Source: Bagarius yarrelli (taxonomy: Eukaryota > Chordata > Actinopteri > Siluriformes > Sisoridae). From it: 64,000 nt of DNA. The notes below the pieces were generated by a model that saw nothing but the letters and a program-made list of their open reading frames with translations, ran no database searches and was not told where the DNA came from. Positions within the stretch are counted from its first letter, which is position 1, and each line of letters opens with the position of its first letter. This document shows positions 12,856-25,007 of this stretch, piece after piece. A program made the position numbers and the translations under genes. The DNA lies in the NCBI GenBank assembly GCA_005784505.1, contig VCAZ01000022.1, positions 3,174,195 through 3,238,194 on the forward strand, given 5' to 3'.

Positions 12856-14459
12856 CTACTGATTGGCTGCTTCACAAGCATCGATCCAATCACTGTAGAC
12901 GTCCACAGGTTCTGAGAGATCTGAGACAGAGGTTAAAGAAATATGGTAGTCCAACTCTTAAATAAATGCTGCAAAAACTTTAATATGTGGACAAAGTTTA
13001 ATTTCAATTCATTTTTTTTTTTTTTAAAGAAATCACATTTCTAATCACAAATCCTTGAAGAAATAAAGTGGCATAAGATCTAAAGATCACATACAGAATT
13101 ACTATAATAGGGGGGAAACAGTTACTTAACAAAACACACTTGGCTTAAAAGAGGCATTAGAGGAACACGATTTGAAGTCGGCTAAAAGGATACAGGTGAT
13201 GGGCGTCTGGAACTCCTCCAAGCACACGGTACAGGATATCACCCCTAAGTTTCGACTTCGCTCCCTGAAAAGAGGAGACCAACAGCTATTTTAAGACAAA
13301 ATGGAGGCAAAACTGTATCAAAACTGAGTCCGCTGATTCCGATCATTCACAACGCACTATACACTCGATCGAGCAGGTGTGGATTTGTTCATTCAATCGC
13401 ACTAGTATTAATGAGATCAGGCACTAATGTTGGGTGAGGAGGTGTGGATGTGTGTTGTATAAGGAAGAATGGTTTCTGAAGTGAAATCTGTCTTTTCTGT
13501 GGCATGCTTTACCTGGAAGTGTTAATAGGGAACCTATTCAACTTAGACATGACACTTTTTTCCTCAATATTTAAGCCTTTTCCATGATCGGTTATCAGTT
13601 TTATAATATCAGCTCACGTTTGGCGCCATCTTGTAATCATTTTGAGTATTGCATGCAGGGCAGAGATATTACAGCAGTGCGAGTAGAGAGGAGTTAACAT
13701 TACTAGCTAGCAGTAGTATAATTTACTTAAATAACTTAATTAAATATCAGCATATAATGCATTATGTTTTGTTTAACTTGCTGTATCAGACCACGCTTAA
13801 GTAGTTACGCTTTTTTCCCCTCAAATGGAGGTTTGGAATATCTTAATTTGTTAGAAATATTGTTGTTTTTTTAAAAGGATTGTTTTAACCCTCAATACAC
13901 CATTAAAGCTTATATTTGACAAAAACTCCCACTGATAGTGCACCATTTTCATATTTTTATTCATTCTTTTAGTTCAAGGCACTAATAATGTTGTGTAAAT
14001 AAGTGTTTGTGCGGAGAGAGTAAAATTACAGTACTGACAGTGTTATAAATAAAACTGCACGTTAAGATCATTACTGTTAGTGCGTCAAAAACAAAAGCCA
14101 TTTAATAGACAGCTACCAGTTCGCCATATTCGTTATTTTGCATGTAAATAATCAATAACAGTTTAGTAAAAGACATTTGGTTAATAGTAAGTTTCCTTTC
14201 AGGTCTGGCTTTTGAATTTACTTTCTCACTATTACTAAAAACTTTTTTTTTTGCCATTGAGGTTTAACCCTAACCCTGAACCATAGTTTGTTACACCACC
14301 GGTTTCACCCAGTTTATGTTTGCTGGTGGTTTGAGAACCTTACATTTTAACATCACAGGATTTCTCGTGGTTACAGAATGGGCAGGTGAACTGTGTGTCC
14401 AGGTTTCCAGTCATTTTCTTCTTGGGAGGAGGCTTTCGCTTCGACTTTCTGCGACCCAT
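12856..14459 (-). CDS. elof1: Transcription elongation factor 1 homolog
   Basis: Elf1/ELOF1 travels with RNA polymerase II, helps transcription through chromatin and takes part in transcription-coupled repair. Three coding exons on the - strand: 14344-14459, 13194-13264 and 12856-12920 (116, 71 and 65 bases), joined by GT-AG introns in matching phase to 83 residues, the length of human ELOF1. The product starts MGRRKSKRKPPPKKK (basic tail). It has a zinc-binding pair CPFC at residues 26-29 and CTVC at 50-53, then EEFQTPIT, YLSEPVDVYSDWIDACEAAN and a final Q. The second exon differs slightly from the very conserved family (MERSRNLGVISC where MDRARNTGVISC is usual). ATG is at 14459, preceded by an acceptor within about 20 bases, so an untranslated exon lies upstream. 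Neighbouring cnn1 matches the human gene order. Confidence 0.96.
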
Positions 14460-14479
14460 TGATACCAAGTTCAACTCTG

Positions 14480-16845
14480 GAATACAGAAAACTGTAAAGA
14501 ACTGTAAAGACAGACAAATTACTACTTCAGTAAGTTAAAAACATTTTACCCACACATCCTTTATTGACACCTAGTCCACTTTCGTGAAGAACTTTTGCTG
14601 GTAATAGAATACAAAAAGATTTTGCACACATTTGCATCTTTTTTTAAACAGGAAACAACGGAGTCTGACGACTGGTCAAATTTGCAAAAACAAAAACAAT
14701 TAAACTAAGCGGCCATGGTTTGTTGGGATTGAGACATTGCAAAATCCTAAAAGAACGGATATTTAAAAACTGCACTGTGTGTTCAACATTTATAGTATTA
14801 GTTCATCACTTCCACATGGTCGATGTTTTACTGAGACGTTATTACTAAAAAAGAAAAAAGCAGGAGCAGATGTTAAGAAAGCTGAGGGTGCTGACTGAAC
14901 TCATGTGCTGCTTGTTGTTATGGTAACATTGAGTCACTGAAGTCACATGATGTGTTTTTAACCTGAGATTTATTCAGTTTACACTAGTCAAACATGAATG
15001 TTTACAATAGGCTCAAATAACTAGTTAATATTATCAACAATGTCAGCAATAAAAAAAATGTAGACTAATATTTTGCTTGTTGAATTATGGTTTGATCTCT
15101 TATGACTTTCTGTAAGGGCCGCCGGTCGAGCGGCGGAAAATAACAGCGCTTATGATAATAGACTGAAGTGTAAATAAAGCCGAAACATTAGAGTAAAAAC
15201 AAATTTGACAAAAGTGCACACAAAATCTGCTTTTTTTTTTTTATTCTTTGCTGATGGTAAACCTAATTAGTAAAGTAAATAACTACATAATTAAACAAAA
15301 AGAAAATATATATCTGTAATAAATATATCTATATAACTAAACTACTAATAATTGTTAGGCATTTAACAAAAGTTGATGTGATTCACTTGCTTTAGCCAGG
15401 TAGGATGTGATCCTGGATTATCATCCTTTATTGATCCAGAATTAAAATTAACATCAACCAATCATAACCATCTGAGGTCATCAGTGTGTGTCGACCAAAA
15501 CCCACCTTAATCCCAGAAAAAGTTAAGGTAAAAAAATTCTTATTGTCGGAGTCATTGATTATGGAACAATTTTCTGGCAACAATTCCTGGTTCTTCTTAT
15601 AATAATCCAGAAACAACATTAGTGAATTTAGACTGTATCGATTACGATGATAAAAATAAACATTAATGAATTTAGACAGTGAATAAATGTAACATGATTT
15701 GAAACGGTGGAACCTGTAGAACCGCAATAGAGCAACATTCTTACTACAAAACACGATTTATGTTTATTTAATGAAATCACAACCTTTTAAAAGTTAACAA
15801 TCACAAGCCAGATTTTTATAGTCCCCCCAAGTTAGAACGTTGATTATTCAGTAAAATATTTGCAGCCCAATAACAACAGATTTTTACTCTTGCCTCGTCG
15901 TATAATTTGACACCGATTTTAAAGACATTTTTGTTGGCGACTATAAACTGCTGTAAAAAATAGCAGACCTTAAAACACTTCAACAACTAATCTGGACATT
16001 AACGTTAGATGGTAACTAAACCGTAAGCAGGGTAATAAATATATTTAATAATAAGGTCCTGTGTTAACTCAGTGTTTGCATAATTTCTTGCCAGAAAATC
16101 TTATTGATCTTGTTTGAAGAATAAAATACTACGCATAGAAGATTGTGTAAGATTATTATGTTTGGTTTAAGATTATTTATCTTTTCTTTTCTTCTTTTAA
16201 GTTAGTAAAGCTTAAAGTTAGTTATTTAACCTGCAAATTGAGCATAATTACAATAAGAGACATTCTTTGGGGCCTGACTTGTATTTTTTAAGACACTTTA
16301 TTTTAGCTGTAATAATCTTACAGTTTTAAAGTTAAAATGCTTTGGCTAATTTTAAGACAGAATATATATAAAGGCAATTCTTATTTTAAGAAATCTTACC
16401 AAGTGTAATTATCTTACTGCACTGGCAGATCATTTAATAAATTATCACGCATTTATTTCTCGTATTTAGATGGTGCAGCTGTTTGTCTACTTCATACTGT
16501 AACACGACAAGCTACTTACTTATCCAATAAAAACACTTATTATAATTAAAACCTATAAATTACCATCTCTGTTCAATGAAACTACAACGTTGTTTGATCA
16601 ATCTAATTATAATCTGCATTATTTGACTAATTTTACCCATTTAATACAAGGCTGTTTGTCAGTTAGCTACTTGGCTAAGCTACATTTCATACCACCAAGA
16701 AAATGCCTGGTTACAACCGAGGCCCAAATAAAGCTACCTAAAGCAGTCAGCGTTTCTTTCCTTTATATCCGCTAAAGACCTGCTTTTACTCAGCAATTGG
16801 ATTTGCATTAAAGAAACCAGATAAAAAAAAGGTATGACTTCTTAC
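14480..16845. other. elof1 intron in the 5' UTR
   Basis: AT-rich with no exon recognised. It contains one copy of a roughly 115-base dispersed repeat (15396-15515) and a GC-rich palindrome-like GGGCCGCCGGTCGAGCGGCGG near 15117. Confidence 0.5.
15396..15515 (+). repeat. Dispersed repeat, copy 1 (partner near 45.2 kb)
   Basis: Shares long words in the same order with 45157-45275: GTAGGATGTGATCCTG, ATCATCCTTTGTTGAT-like, AATCAACCAATCATAACC, GTCATCAGTGTGTGTCGACC. No coding or terminal-repeat features were recognised. Confidence 0.7.
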
Positions 16846-16950
16846 CGTGTAGGAATTTTATAGCGAAAAAACACAAGCAAAACCACCGGGGAAACTCTGT
16901 TTCTTCTTCCTCTTGTTTATCAGCGGCTTAACTCCTTAGGAGCTTTATCG
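16846..16950 (-). other. elof1: Putative untranslated first exon of elof1
   Basis: On the - strand a good donor (TCCTACACG then GTAAGAAG) has its last exonic base at 16846. The acceptor used by the ATG exon lies near 14480 (TTCCAG then AGTTGAAC). The upstream end is unknown; 16950 is a guess. The exon holds a purine-rich stretch just after the presumed start. Confidence 0.5.
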
Positions 16951-18340
16951 CCACCTAGTGTACCGGATGTCACATTAGATTTTTATAGGTACTCGTTTAC
17001 ATTTGTTCAGTAGTGCATTTGGTAGCTGGGCCTTCAGTGGGGATTTACCCGACTGATACACCCCTTAATACCACTACTATCATGTCGCAATTATAGAAAC
17101 CATGTACAGAGGAGGGATAGTGACTATATTGGTAGAAGGATGATAGAAATGAAGGCAGAAGGCAAAGAGGAAGAGCAAAGAGGAGGTATATGGATGTGAT
17201 AAACGAGGACATGAAGTTAGTGGGTGTGAGTGAAGAGGATGTAGAGAATAGGGTCAGGTGGAGACAGATGATTCGCAGTGGCGACCCCTAAAAGAGGAAG
17301 ATCAATACTATAAAAAAAAAAAAATGCAATAAAACACGGCGCGGCATTACAGAGAGAGAGACATTTCACGTATTAAGAATGAAAACCATTTTAATTAAAG
17401 CAAGAAACCCTGTTAAGACTCCAAACCTCTACAATGCAACCACAACTGTACAACGTACATTATCTGGTCGGTGGAACTGGTCTGAAAGTGGTGAACAAAC
17501 ACTTTCCCAGGCTGAGACAAGCTAGTTATCTTCGGGGTTAGCCTCATGATGTCTAACTTTTCCGGAAAAGTCTGCCTTAAAACTGTATTTTTGAGTATGT
17601 CGAGACAAAGTTAATTTCTCCTCCCGCTTCAGCAATTGTGGGCATATACATTCTAATTTAACTGAGTTTTGCAAGTCTACGCTAGGCTATAAGAATTTAC
17701 TCTGATCAACCCAATCAGAGGCCGGGAAAATGCTGATGTCAGAGGCGGGTTCAAAAATTTTATTGGTTAAAGAAACATTCTTTGATAATATTAACCAATT
17801 AGCAATCTGTCAACGACATTATTTGTCTGATGGCCGGTGTGTGTGTTTGTTAGTATAAATTGTACAATCAAACGAGATACGAAACACATTCACGCAAATA
17901 GCCCATCTTACTTAGACTTGGTTGAGCTTAAAAAAGAGAAAAATAATAAGTAAATTAATTAAAGATACCCAAACAAACAAAACAATAAATACCGAAATAA
18001 GATAATTAACTCATATTAATTTATACAGTTTAAAGATGGAAGTCAGCTTACGACCTTTCTTATTTTTATTGATTTGTCTAACAGTTTTATCTCATTTAAC
18101 CAGTCTGATGTTTTGACGCAGATGGTTGACGCGCCTTAAACCGTCCCAATTTTGCACGTCAGCGCACTTGTGTCCTTGCGCAAACTTGCACACTTCGTGC
18201 AGACCTAAGGGCGTACTGTGTGGTGTGGGTATTGCAACCTAAACAGAAAAAAAAAACAGAAAAGCAGTTCTTCTAGCCTATAGGCGAACAACATCCGTTA
18301 TCTTTGGTTGAAAACAGGAGCCTGATTGGCTATCCTGAAT
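16951..18340. other. Divergent intergenic region between elof1 and tmem205
   Basis: Both genes point away from this 1.4-kb interval, which should carry both promoters. It holds a LINE 3' fragment (17090-17305). No TATA box or clear CpG island was pinned down; a CCAATCAG word at 17709 (ACCCAATCAGAGG) is a possible NF-Y site. Confidence 0.4.
17090..17305 (+). mobile_element. RTE-type LINE, 3' end fragment
   Basis: Typical words of the 3' end of fish RTE-like LINEs are present in order: GAGGAGGGATAGTGAC, TATTGGTAGAAGGATG, AAAGAGGAGGTATATGGATG, GACAGATGATTCGCAGTGG and GCGACCCCTAAAAGAGGAAG. It is 5' truncated and ends near an A-rich stretch, as expected for target-primed insertion. Confidence 0.75.
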
Positions 18341-18349
18341 TTAGAGGCG

Positions 18350-18416
18350 GGACTAAACGACAGGGAAGGAAACAAGAAGGCAGACAGTAAAAGTGAATCA
18401 GAAACAGAAGAATCTG
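18350..18416 (+). other. tmem205: Putative untranslated first exon of tmem205
   Basis: A purine-rich stretch (GGAAACAAGAAGGCAG) ends at a strong donor: CTG then GTAAGTGAA, last exonic base 18416. The matching acceptor lies just before the start codon (TTTTTAAAG then GTTTAAAATGG at 20259-20268). The 5' end is not determined. Confidence 0.5.
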
Positions 18417-18639
18417 GTAAGTGAATTTTGGTCTTTTTTGTTTGTTTGTTTTTTAAAGTCAATTATTGGTGCAACGTGAGTGTTAGAGGAGGTTATGCCA
18501 TTTTATAGTTTAATACTGTGTGCGATCAAACACACGGGGAAAAAAAGTTTGTGTAGGTTTAAATACTGTAAGAGGTCAGTCATTATTCTTTTACTGATCT
18601 GCATGACGACAGCGTTCTGTAACACGGAAGTCCGAATTA

Positions 18640-18775
18640 ATTAATTAATTAGGACCCGAGGCCTGTATACGGAGGCAAATGATTACAAACAAACATTTAA
18701 GAATAAAATAGAGTAAAAAAAATCTTCTGTAACAGTAACTGTGTGTGTGTGTAGTGTGTGTGTGTGTGTATGTGC
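18640..18775. repeat. TTAA and (GT)n simple repeats in tmem205 intron 1
   Basis: A short TTAATTAATTAATTA run near 18636 and a GT microsatellite with one interruption at 18739-18770. Confidence 0.8.
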
Positions 18776-19289
18776 TTCTACTAGATATGGAGCTCCTTCT
18801 ATGTTCCCTGTCAGTTTAGTCTTCCGCAAACAGAAAGAGCGCGTGTGTCTGCTTATTGTGATTTTTGTAACAATAAAAAAAAGAAATTTTTCATCTTAAA
18901 ACCAGGTATAAATGTGCTTAATAATGTATTTGATGTTATGTTATACTTTCTTTTTGCTGGTTTAAACAAAATTATGTGCTTCATTATTCAATTACTGGAA
19001 ATTCCATAGTCACAAAGTCAAATGAACTGAACCCAAACCCTGCGTCCAACACTGTTTTATCACATTATGTTATTATAGGACCAAACCAACGTTTAGTGCA
19101 TTTTATAACGAGCCCTCAAAGTGATGCAATAGAACTTGTGTTTTACATAAAGTAATATCGTTTACAATAAAACCCCTAGCCCCTTGTTTAATCAATTATT
19201 TTATGTTATAATATTTCTTTTTTTATATAATGATACAATAATGGAAGTTGGGTATGTGTGTATATATATATATATATAATGTTACACTC

Positions 19290-19862
19290 TTACACGCGGT
19301 ACCTTGACATACAAGTTTTTCTAAATACGAGCTGTCTTTCAGACGATTTTTTTGCCTTGAGTTGCGAGATAAAATTCGGCTTACGAGCCAGCTTCAAACA
19401 TCCAACCGCTAGATGGCGTAGCAAACGCCACAAGGTTTTTCTTCTCTTTCTCCCGTCCCGACAACGCTTTACACTCCAGTCCAGTTGGTGGCGGTAATAC
19501 ACCATAAGTTGGCTTGTCAAGCGCCAATAAACTACACAAGAAGAAGAACGCCGTTTTGTCCGCTCGATAGTCAGACATGCGCGCGTTAGCAAGTGGAGTC
19601 GTCTGTACATTATACTTAATAAAACCAGTTTATTATATTAAATTTTGTTGTATTGGGGTTTATACAGTATTCGTTGTTTATAAGTATATTTTTATTATTT
19701 TTTTTAAAAAATGGTGCTGTTTTTGGGGACCCGGAACAGATTAATGGCGTTTCAATTCATTTCAATGGGGGGGAAATTGATTCGACATACGAGTAATTTG
19801 AGTTACGAGCTCTGTCACGGAACGAATTAACTCGTAAGAAGTCGAAGCACAAGTCTTATAGT
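19290..19862. mobile_element. Non-autonomous DNA element with related inverted ends
   Basis: Left end: CCTTGACATACAAGTTTTTC and AAATACGAGCTG. Right end, read in reverse complement: CTTGTGCTTCGACTTCTTAC then GAGTTAATTCGTTCCG. Both carry the TACGAG/TCGA words of a widespread vertebrate repeat that contains GTTGGTGGCGGTAATACACC, here at 19484-19503. It lies in tmem205 intron 1. The open frames on both strands across it have no family resemblance. The superfamily is not assigned. Confidence 0.55.
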
Positions 19863-20265
19863 CACTGTTGGTCAAATTACTTTATTTATTATCAAAATTT
19901 ATTGACTATTTATGACTAATTTTTATTTATTTATGTTATAGTAAAGGTTTTTTAAAAAATTCCAATTACCATGAAAATAAATAAAATGGAGGTTTTCTGT
20001 GTTGTGCACACAAAAGTAAATTATTAAATTGAGTAATCTTACTATATAATGTATGTGTAGTAAATGTATTTAGGAGTGCATTAATAAATAATGTTGTTGG
20101 AATCAGTTCCCCCATCCTGATGAAGAGAGATGTTGATGCAATAGCGTAAATAATTTTTTTTTCCTGTATGTAGGTGGACCTTCACCAGCATCTGTTATAT
20201 CAGAACCTCTCTGCATTAGAAACATAGCCATTGTCTAATAATATGTGTCTTTTTAAAGGTTTAAA

Positions 20266-21860
20266 ATGGCCACTGAGGGAGACCCGACAGATGTGGTAAA
20301 GGTGCTTCACCTATTGGTCATGGCGTTCACATGGGGCATGCAGGTGTGGGTGTCGTTTATTGCAGGTACTTTACCGTTAATGTTACAGATCCTTACATGT
20401 TTATACGTACTAGGGCTATATAATTTAGACACTATATTGAATTGTGATTAAGCTGCTGCACATATTAACAGTGATTTGTGATGATGCGTTAAGAATTTCT
20501 GCTGGAACTTATTATTCTTTACCAAAACGGCCAAAAAGACATGACTCACAGAAATGATGTAAATTAGGATTTTTTACTACTCAGTAAAAAAGTCTGCCAG
20601 CGACTGGACACATTTTTTTTTCATATCAGTATTAAAAAAACTGGGAATTTACAAGACTGGAAACTTTCCTGAATTGCAAAATATCAGAATAGAAAAAAAT
20701 GATTATTTGCAAAATTACAGCATTATTTCGATTATAACAACCAGATTTAATGAAATTTTAGCTGAATTTATAGTCTTTCGTATTGTACATCCCTCCATAA
20801 TATACACCTATAATTTCTTAACCTCACAGACAAAATAATGTAAAAAAAAAAATGTCCATCTTGGTGAGTGTTAGACTTCCCTCCATTCTCCAGCTCTGGA
20901 AAGTCAAAAATGGCCTTAAAATGTGTTTTAGTTTGTATGCGTGTCAACTTAGGATATTTATTTTTATGTAAATTTATATACAAATTCATAAATTCTTTAT
21001 ATCAATTCCCCCCATTTTGTAAATAATTAAAATAAAAGTTTCCATCTTGAAATATCTCTACAATTCCCAAGATAAAGTTTTCATGAAAAGTGTCTGGACT
21101 ATTAAAAAGAATGATGTTAATATTCTGCCTCTTTGTAACTCTAGCCACAGTTTATTGTACAGTATAATTGTACAGTGATTTGATTTGATATGATTCTTTC
21201 AGGGTTTGTGTTGAGGTCCACGGTGGCTCTGCACACGGTTGGCCTAGTTCAGGGCAAACTCTTTCCCATCTATTTTTACTGTTTGCTGGGCAGTAACGCA
21301 ATCAGCCTGGCCATATATGCTGTCTACCATCCTAGAGTGCTACTGAACTGGCACGAGGCCACACAGGTGAGCTTAAAAAGACGTTGATGTTGACACATAC
21401 ATATATTGTCCTAAATACAAAAACTTTTTAGTGTTCCTACATGCAAGGTGAGCACTACATACTCTTTCTCTGTCTCTGTCTCTGTCTCTCTCTCTCACTT
21501 CTCTTCTTTATCTCCTCTTGTGATTGTTAATTTGCTCCTTATCTGTTTGCTGGACAGATGGCGCTGTTCTTCATGGCTGTGATCATGACAGGGTTTAACG
21601 TGCAGTGGTTTACTCCAGCTGTCATTGAGCATCTTTCTGTAATGAGGAAGGTGGAGCAGGAACATGGCCTCGGTGGCGAGATCGTCAGTTCCACCAGCAG
21701 GGAGCGGTACATCAAGCTTTGTGAGCAGGATCCAAAATACAAGGCCAACAGGAAAAGCTTTTTCCGCTACCACGGCCTGTCCAACCTGAGCAACCTCGTC
21801 GGCTTTGCCTGCACCACCGTCAATCTCGTCTACCTGGCACTTAATTTGTCTTCCATTTAA
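20266..21860 (+). CDS. tmem205: Transmembrane protein 205
   Basis: TMEM205 is a small multi-pass membrane protein, linked in mammals to cisplatin resistance; its molecular role is not settled. Three coding exons, 20266-20365, 21203-21366 and 21558-21860 (100, 164 and 303 bases), join in phase to 188 residues (human 189). Features match the family: KVLHLLVMAFTWGMQVWVSF (segment 1, about 12-34), HTVGLVQGKLFPIYFY (about 45-60) leading into segment 2, a third hydrophobic segment in MALFFMAVIMTGFNVQWF (about 89-106), then VEQEHGLGGE, DPKYKANRKSFFRYHGLS and a last membrane segment before the end NLSSI. The start follows the acceptor by seven bases and agrees with the family N-terminus. Confidence 0.96.
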
Positions 21861-22345
21861 TATCTACAGGTTAACCAGTACAATTGATCGGTAACAAGTA
21901 CTGCTACAGCTGTACGTGTTTACTCTTAAAAACCATTGCACAAAATTTACACATCTAATTCAGTTTTGAACAGGGAAAATCTCACCATGTTCTATTTTTA
22001 CCCTGTTTTTTAATTGAGCGTTACGCCAATTTTAGACATAATTAAAGAACATTTTGTTCCTCAAACTAAGCAAAAATATCTGACAATAGTATCATTAAAA
22101 GCAGGTTTAAAATTGTGACTGTTGAATATTTTAGGAATTATAAATGATTGTTTTATATTTGATACATGATAATCTCCTTATGTGAAGTATTCGATTTTAT
22201 GTTAATATTATAACTTGCTAAGATGCTGATTCTTTGCTGTGAAACCTCCCAGACACGAGGGTCTGTTTCTGTTTGATTTATTATTCAATTATTATTACTT
22301 ATATTTTATATCTGGCTATACAAAGAAATAAAACATCACAAATAA
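21861..22345 (+). other. tmem205: tmem205 3' untranslated region
   Basis: AT-rich sequence after the stop. An AATAAA at about 22327-22332 (AGAAATAAAACATC) is the likely polyadenylation signal. Confidence 0.5.
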
Positions 22346-23194
22346 ATGTACCTGAGCACTAATAACAAGTGGAATATGATGGACCAATTAAACAGCTAAA
22401 GCTTAAAAAAGTAATCATATTAAGGTTATTTGTTTAGAAATTCAGCTTAAAGCAGTGGGTTCAATTTTTTAGCCTTATTTGGAGTTTATGCAAAATGAAA
22501 TTTATTTAAATAAATAATTCTGTTTCCATTCCTCATTTTACAGCATGTTTAGAAATAAAACCGATTTCAAAGGACAGATGAGAATGTTTTATTTTATACG
22601 ATTTAGTTTTCTAAAATTACCGATAAATCACATTTGTATGTATCCAAATGTTATTTTTTCGAATAAACTATAAATGTGCTTTGTCACAGTCCATAGGGTG
22701 TGTTTTCTTTCTTTATTCTAATTATAATGAATGTAATTGTTTGCATTCGATTTTAGGATTAGCTTCGTCTAAATTGTGTAGGTGTGTAATGATTTCACAC
22801 AGATTTTGTCATTTTTCCCACTAGAGGGCTCCTTCTGCATTCATGTAACCATCTCTTCAGTTTCCACAATGTTCCATGATGAATCACTGTGTTGACTGTT
22901 CACTAATCATACAGTTCCGTCTGTATGCTGACGTCTGTCGGAAAATTAACTTTCGAGGCTCTGTATTTGCGACATTGTTTTCAGTTGAATTGAATTTCCA
23001 GTGCAACCATCAGACTTGTTTGCAACTGAGTAAAACAACACTAATCATCTCTCACACAGGTCTAAAAATGTTGAGATGAACCGTTTTTGCATACTGTTTA
23101 TGTGCTAGATATGTTACCTTATTTAGATATTCACATTTATGACATTTATCCACAACAACTTGCATCTCATTTTTTATCCGACTCAGCAGTTAAG

Positions 23195-23297
23195 TTTTAA
23201 GGCTGGTGCTCAGGGGCCCAGCAAGGGCAGCATGGTGGCGCTGGGAATTAAATCGATAATCTCCTGATCAGCAGTCCACCACTAAGCCACCACTTTA
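23195..23297 (-). mobile_element. tRNA-derived SINE (family A), antisense, truncated
   Basis: Carries TCAGGGGCCCAGCAAGGGCA, GCTGGGAATTAAATCGATAA, CTGATCAGCAGTCCACCACT and AAGCCACCAC, the antisense order of the tRNA-like head. The conserved tail is degraded. Confidence 0.65.
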
Positions 23298-23408
23298 TTC
23301 CTCTTCTAGCGAGGAAGTCTGTCTAAACGGAGGATTTTAATGGAGTTGATTTCAGTTGTAGCTGATAGCATTCATGTATAAAACTGCACATTGGGAGCTT
23401 GCTAGCTG

Positions 23409-23409
<1 letters not shown>

Positions 23410-23439
<30 letters not shown>

Positions 23440-23441
23440 GC

Positions 23442-23513
<72 letters not shown>

Positions 23514-23632
23514 CGAGAGAGATAGAGAGAGAGAGGAAGAGAGGGGGAGGGAGAGAGAGAGCTAGAGGGATAGAGAGGAGAGAGAGGGAGAGGAGGGAGG
23601 GAGGGAGAGAGAGAGAGAGAGAGAGAGAGCTC
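23410..23632. repeat. (TA)n followed by a long (GA)n tract
   Basis: A short TA run passes into about 200 bases of GAGAGA with GGGAGG interruptions. The 123-residue leucine/serine open frame on the - strand and the ERERER frame on the + strand come from this tract. Confidence 0.95.
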
Positions 23633-23794
23633 TTATCTACATTACTGATATACAGATACTCTAATGGGAAATCAACTGCACCGGACAGGGGCAAAAGAAG
23701 TGAACTAAAAGGAAGTTCTATGGGCTAAAAGTAAAACAACATGCGAATCTCCTAAACAATTTCCTCTTCTTTGTCTTCTTTTTGAGACTTATCA

Positions 23795-24000
23795 TTCTAC
23801 ACAGAATTACAGTAAATCTGGAGCCAATTGCACATCGCTCCAGGAACTGTGTGATATCTCACAGAGTATAATCATTTACTCTAGACAATTTACCTGAGAA
23901 AACCTCCAAAGCACTGAGAGAACTTGCAAACTCCACACACAGGGCAGAGGAAAGATTCAAACCCCCAACACCAGAGGGGATAACATCTAAACCACCACAT
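23795..24000 (-). mobile_element. Diverged SINE-like element (family C), antisense
   Basis: Carries antisense family C words: ACTTGCAAACTCCACACACA, GGCAGAGGAAAGATTCAAAC and ACCTGAGAAAACC. Better antisense and sense copies are at 52.02-52.27, 58.61-58.89 and 60.08-60.39 kb. Confidence 0.55.
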
Positions 24001-25007
24001 CCTCCACCTCTTCTTTATATCTAATGCTTTTCTCTGTTTTTGCTTTGGATCTACATGTGAATTTAATAGCTAGTCAACTAAAATCTCTCAGACAATAGAC
24101 AGTTTTGCATTCCTAAACATGGCTCTGATTTCTCATGAGAAAACACGAGGAAGTGTAAGATAAAGCACATTGAGAAAGAATGTGATGAAAACTGAGCTCC
24201 AGGAAATGTCGCTGTTGGTAATCAGCCAAGATTTTGAAGCCCAGGCTTTACTTCTTCTCTTGATTTTGAGTTCATTAATTGTGTTATCCTACCAGTTAAC
24301 TGTAAACTCAGTTAAGAACTCTGATATAACCAATAATTTCCTATCAGTAAGCTTTCAAACCTAAATTCTCTGCTGTAGGACCATTTTTTGTGTTTGTTTT
24401 TTTTTGTGTTTAATTCCCACTTTTTCATTTAGGCTTTGTAATACTTGATTGATTCATTGATTCATTGATAAATTCATTCATTCATTCATTGACGAATGAT
24501 TGAACTTTAGTCATGTACACCATTATTTGGATACATATTTTAGAACAGTGCCATCGATATGTCTTTGGAGAGCGTTAAACACTGTACACCGATTTCATGC
24601 AGTAACATTTACTGCCACTTGCCCTAGCACAGTGGAGATTCTGGTGTTTTAAAGATCCCAATAACAGTGCTAAGGGTAACACAGACTAACATGACTACAC
24701 CAGTATCACAAACTATACTATAGTTTAAACGATTATAGTATAAAAGAGGCTGTTCTTGGTATAAAGTCAGTGTGCTTATGGATTCATCACAAATGACTTA
24801 GTGCTAAAGTACTCTCCCTCTCCATAAAAAATAAGTGAACCATCACTCGCCATACTCTTTGATATTGTGCAGCCGCCCAGTCATGTAATTAATCAGAGCA
24901 TCATCAATAGCAGAGCAATGTAAAAAATAATTCTGTTCATGATAGAAGCTTTGGTCATTGTTTATTTTAAAAATAAAGAAAGCGAATAGTTGGTTTGATA
25001 TTAAAAC

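Noticed and set aside
19290..19610. 106-residue basic - strand open frame
   Set aside because: It is contained in a transposon-like repeat and has no recognisable domain.
23323..23694. 123-residue leucine/serine-rich open frame on the - strand
   Set aside because: It lies on a (GA)n/(CT)n tract and is pure simple-sequence translation.
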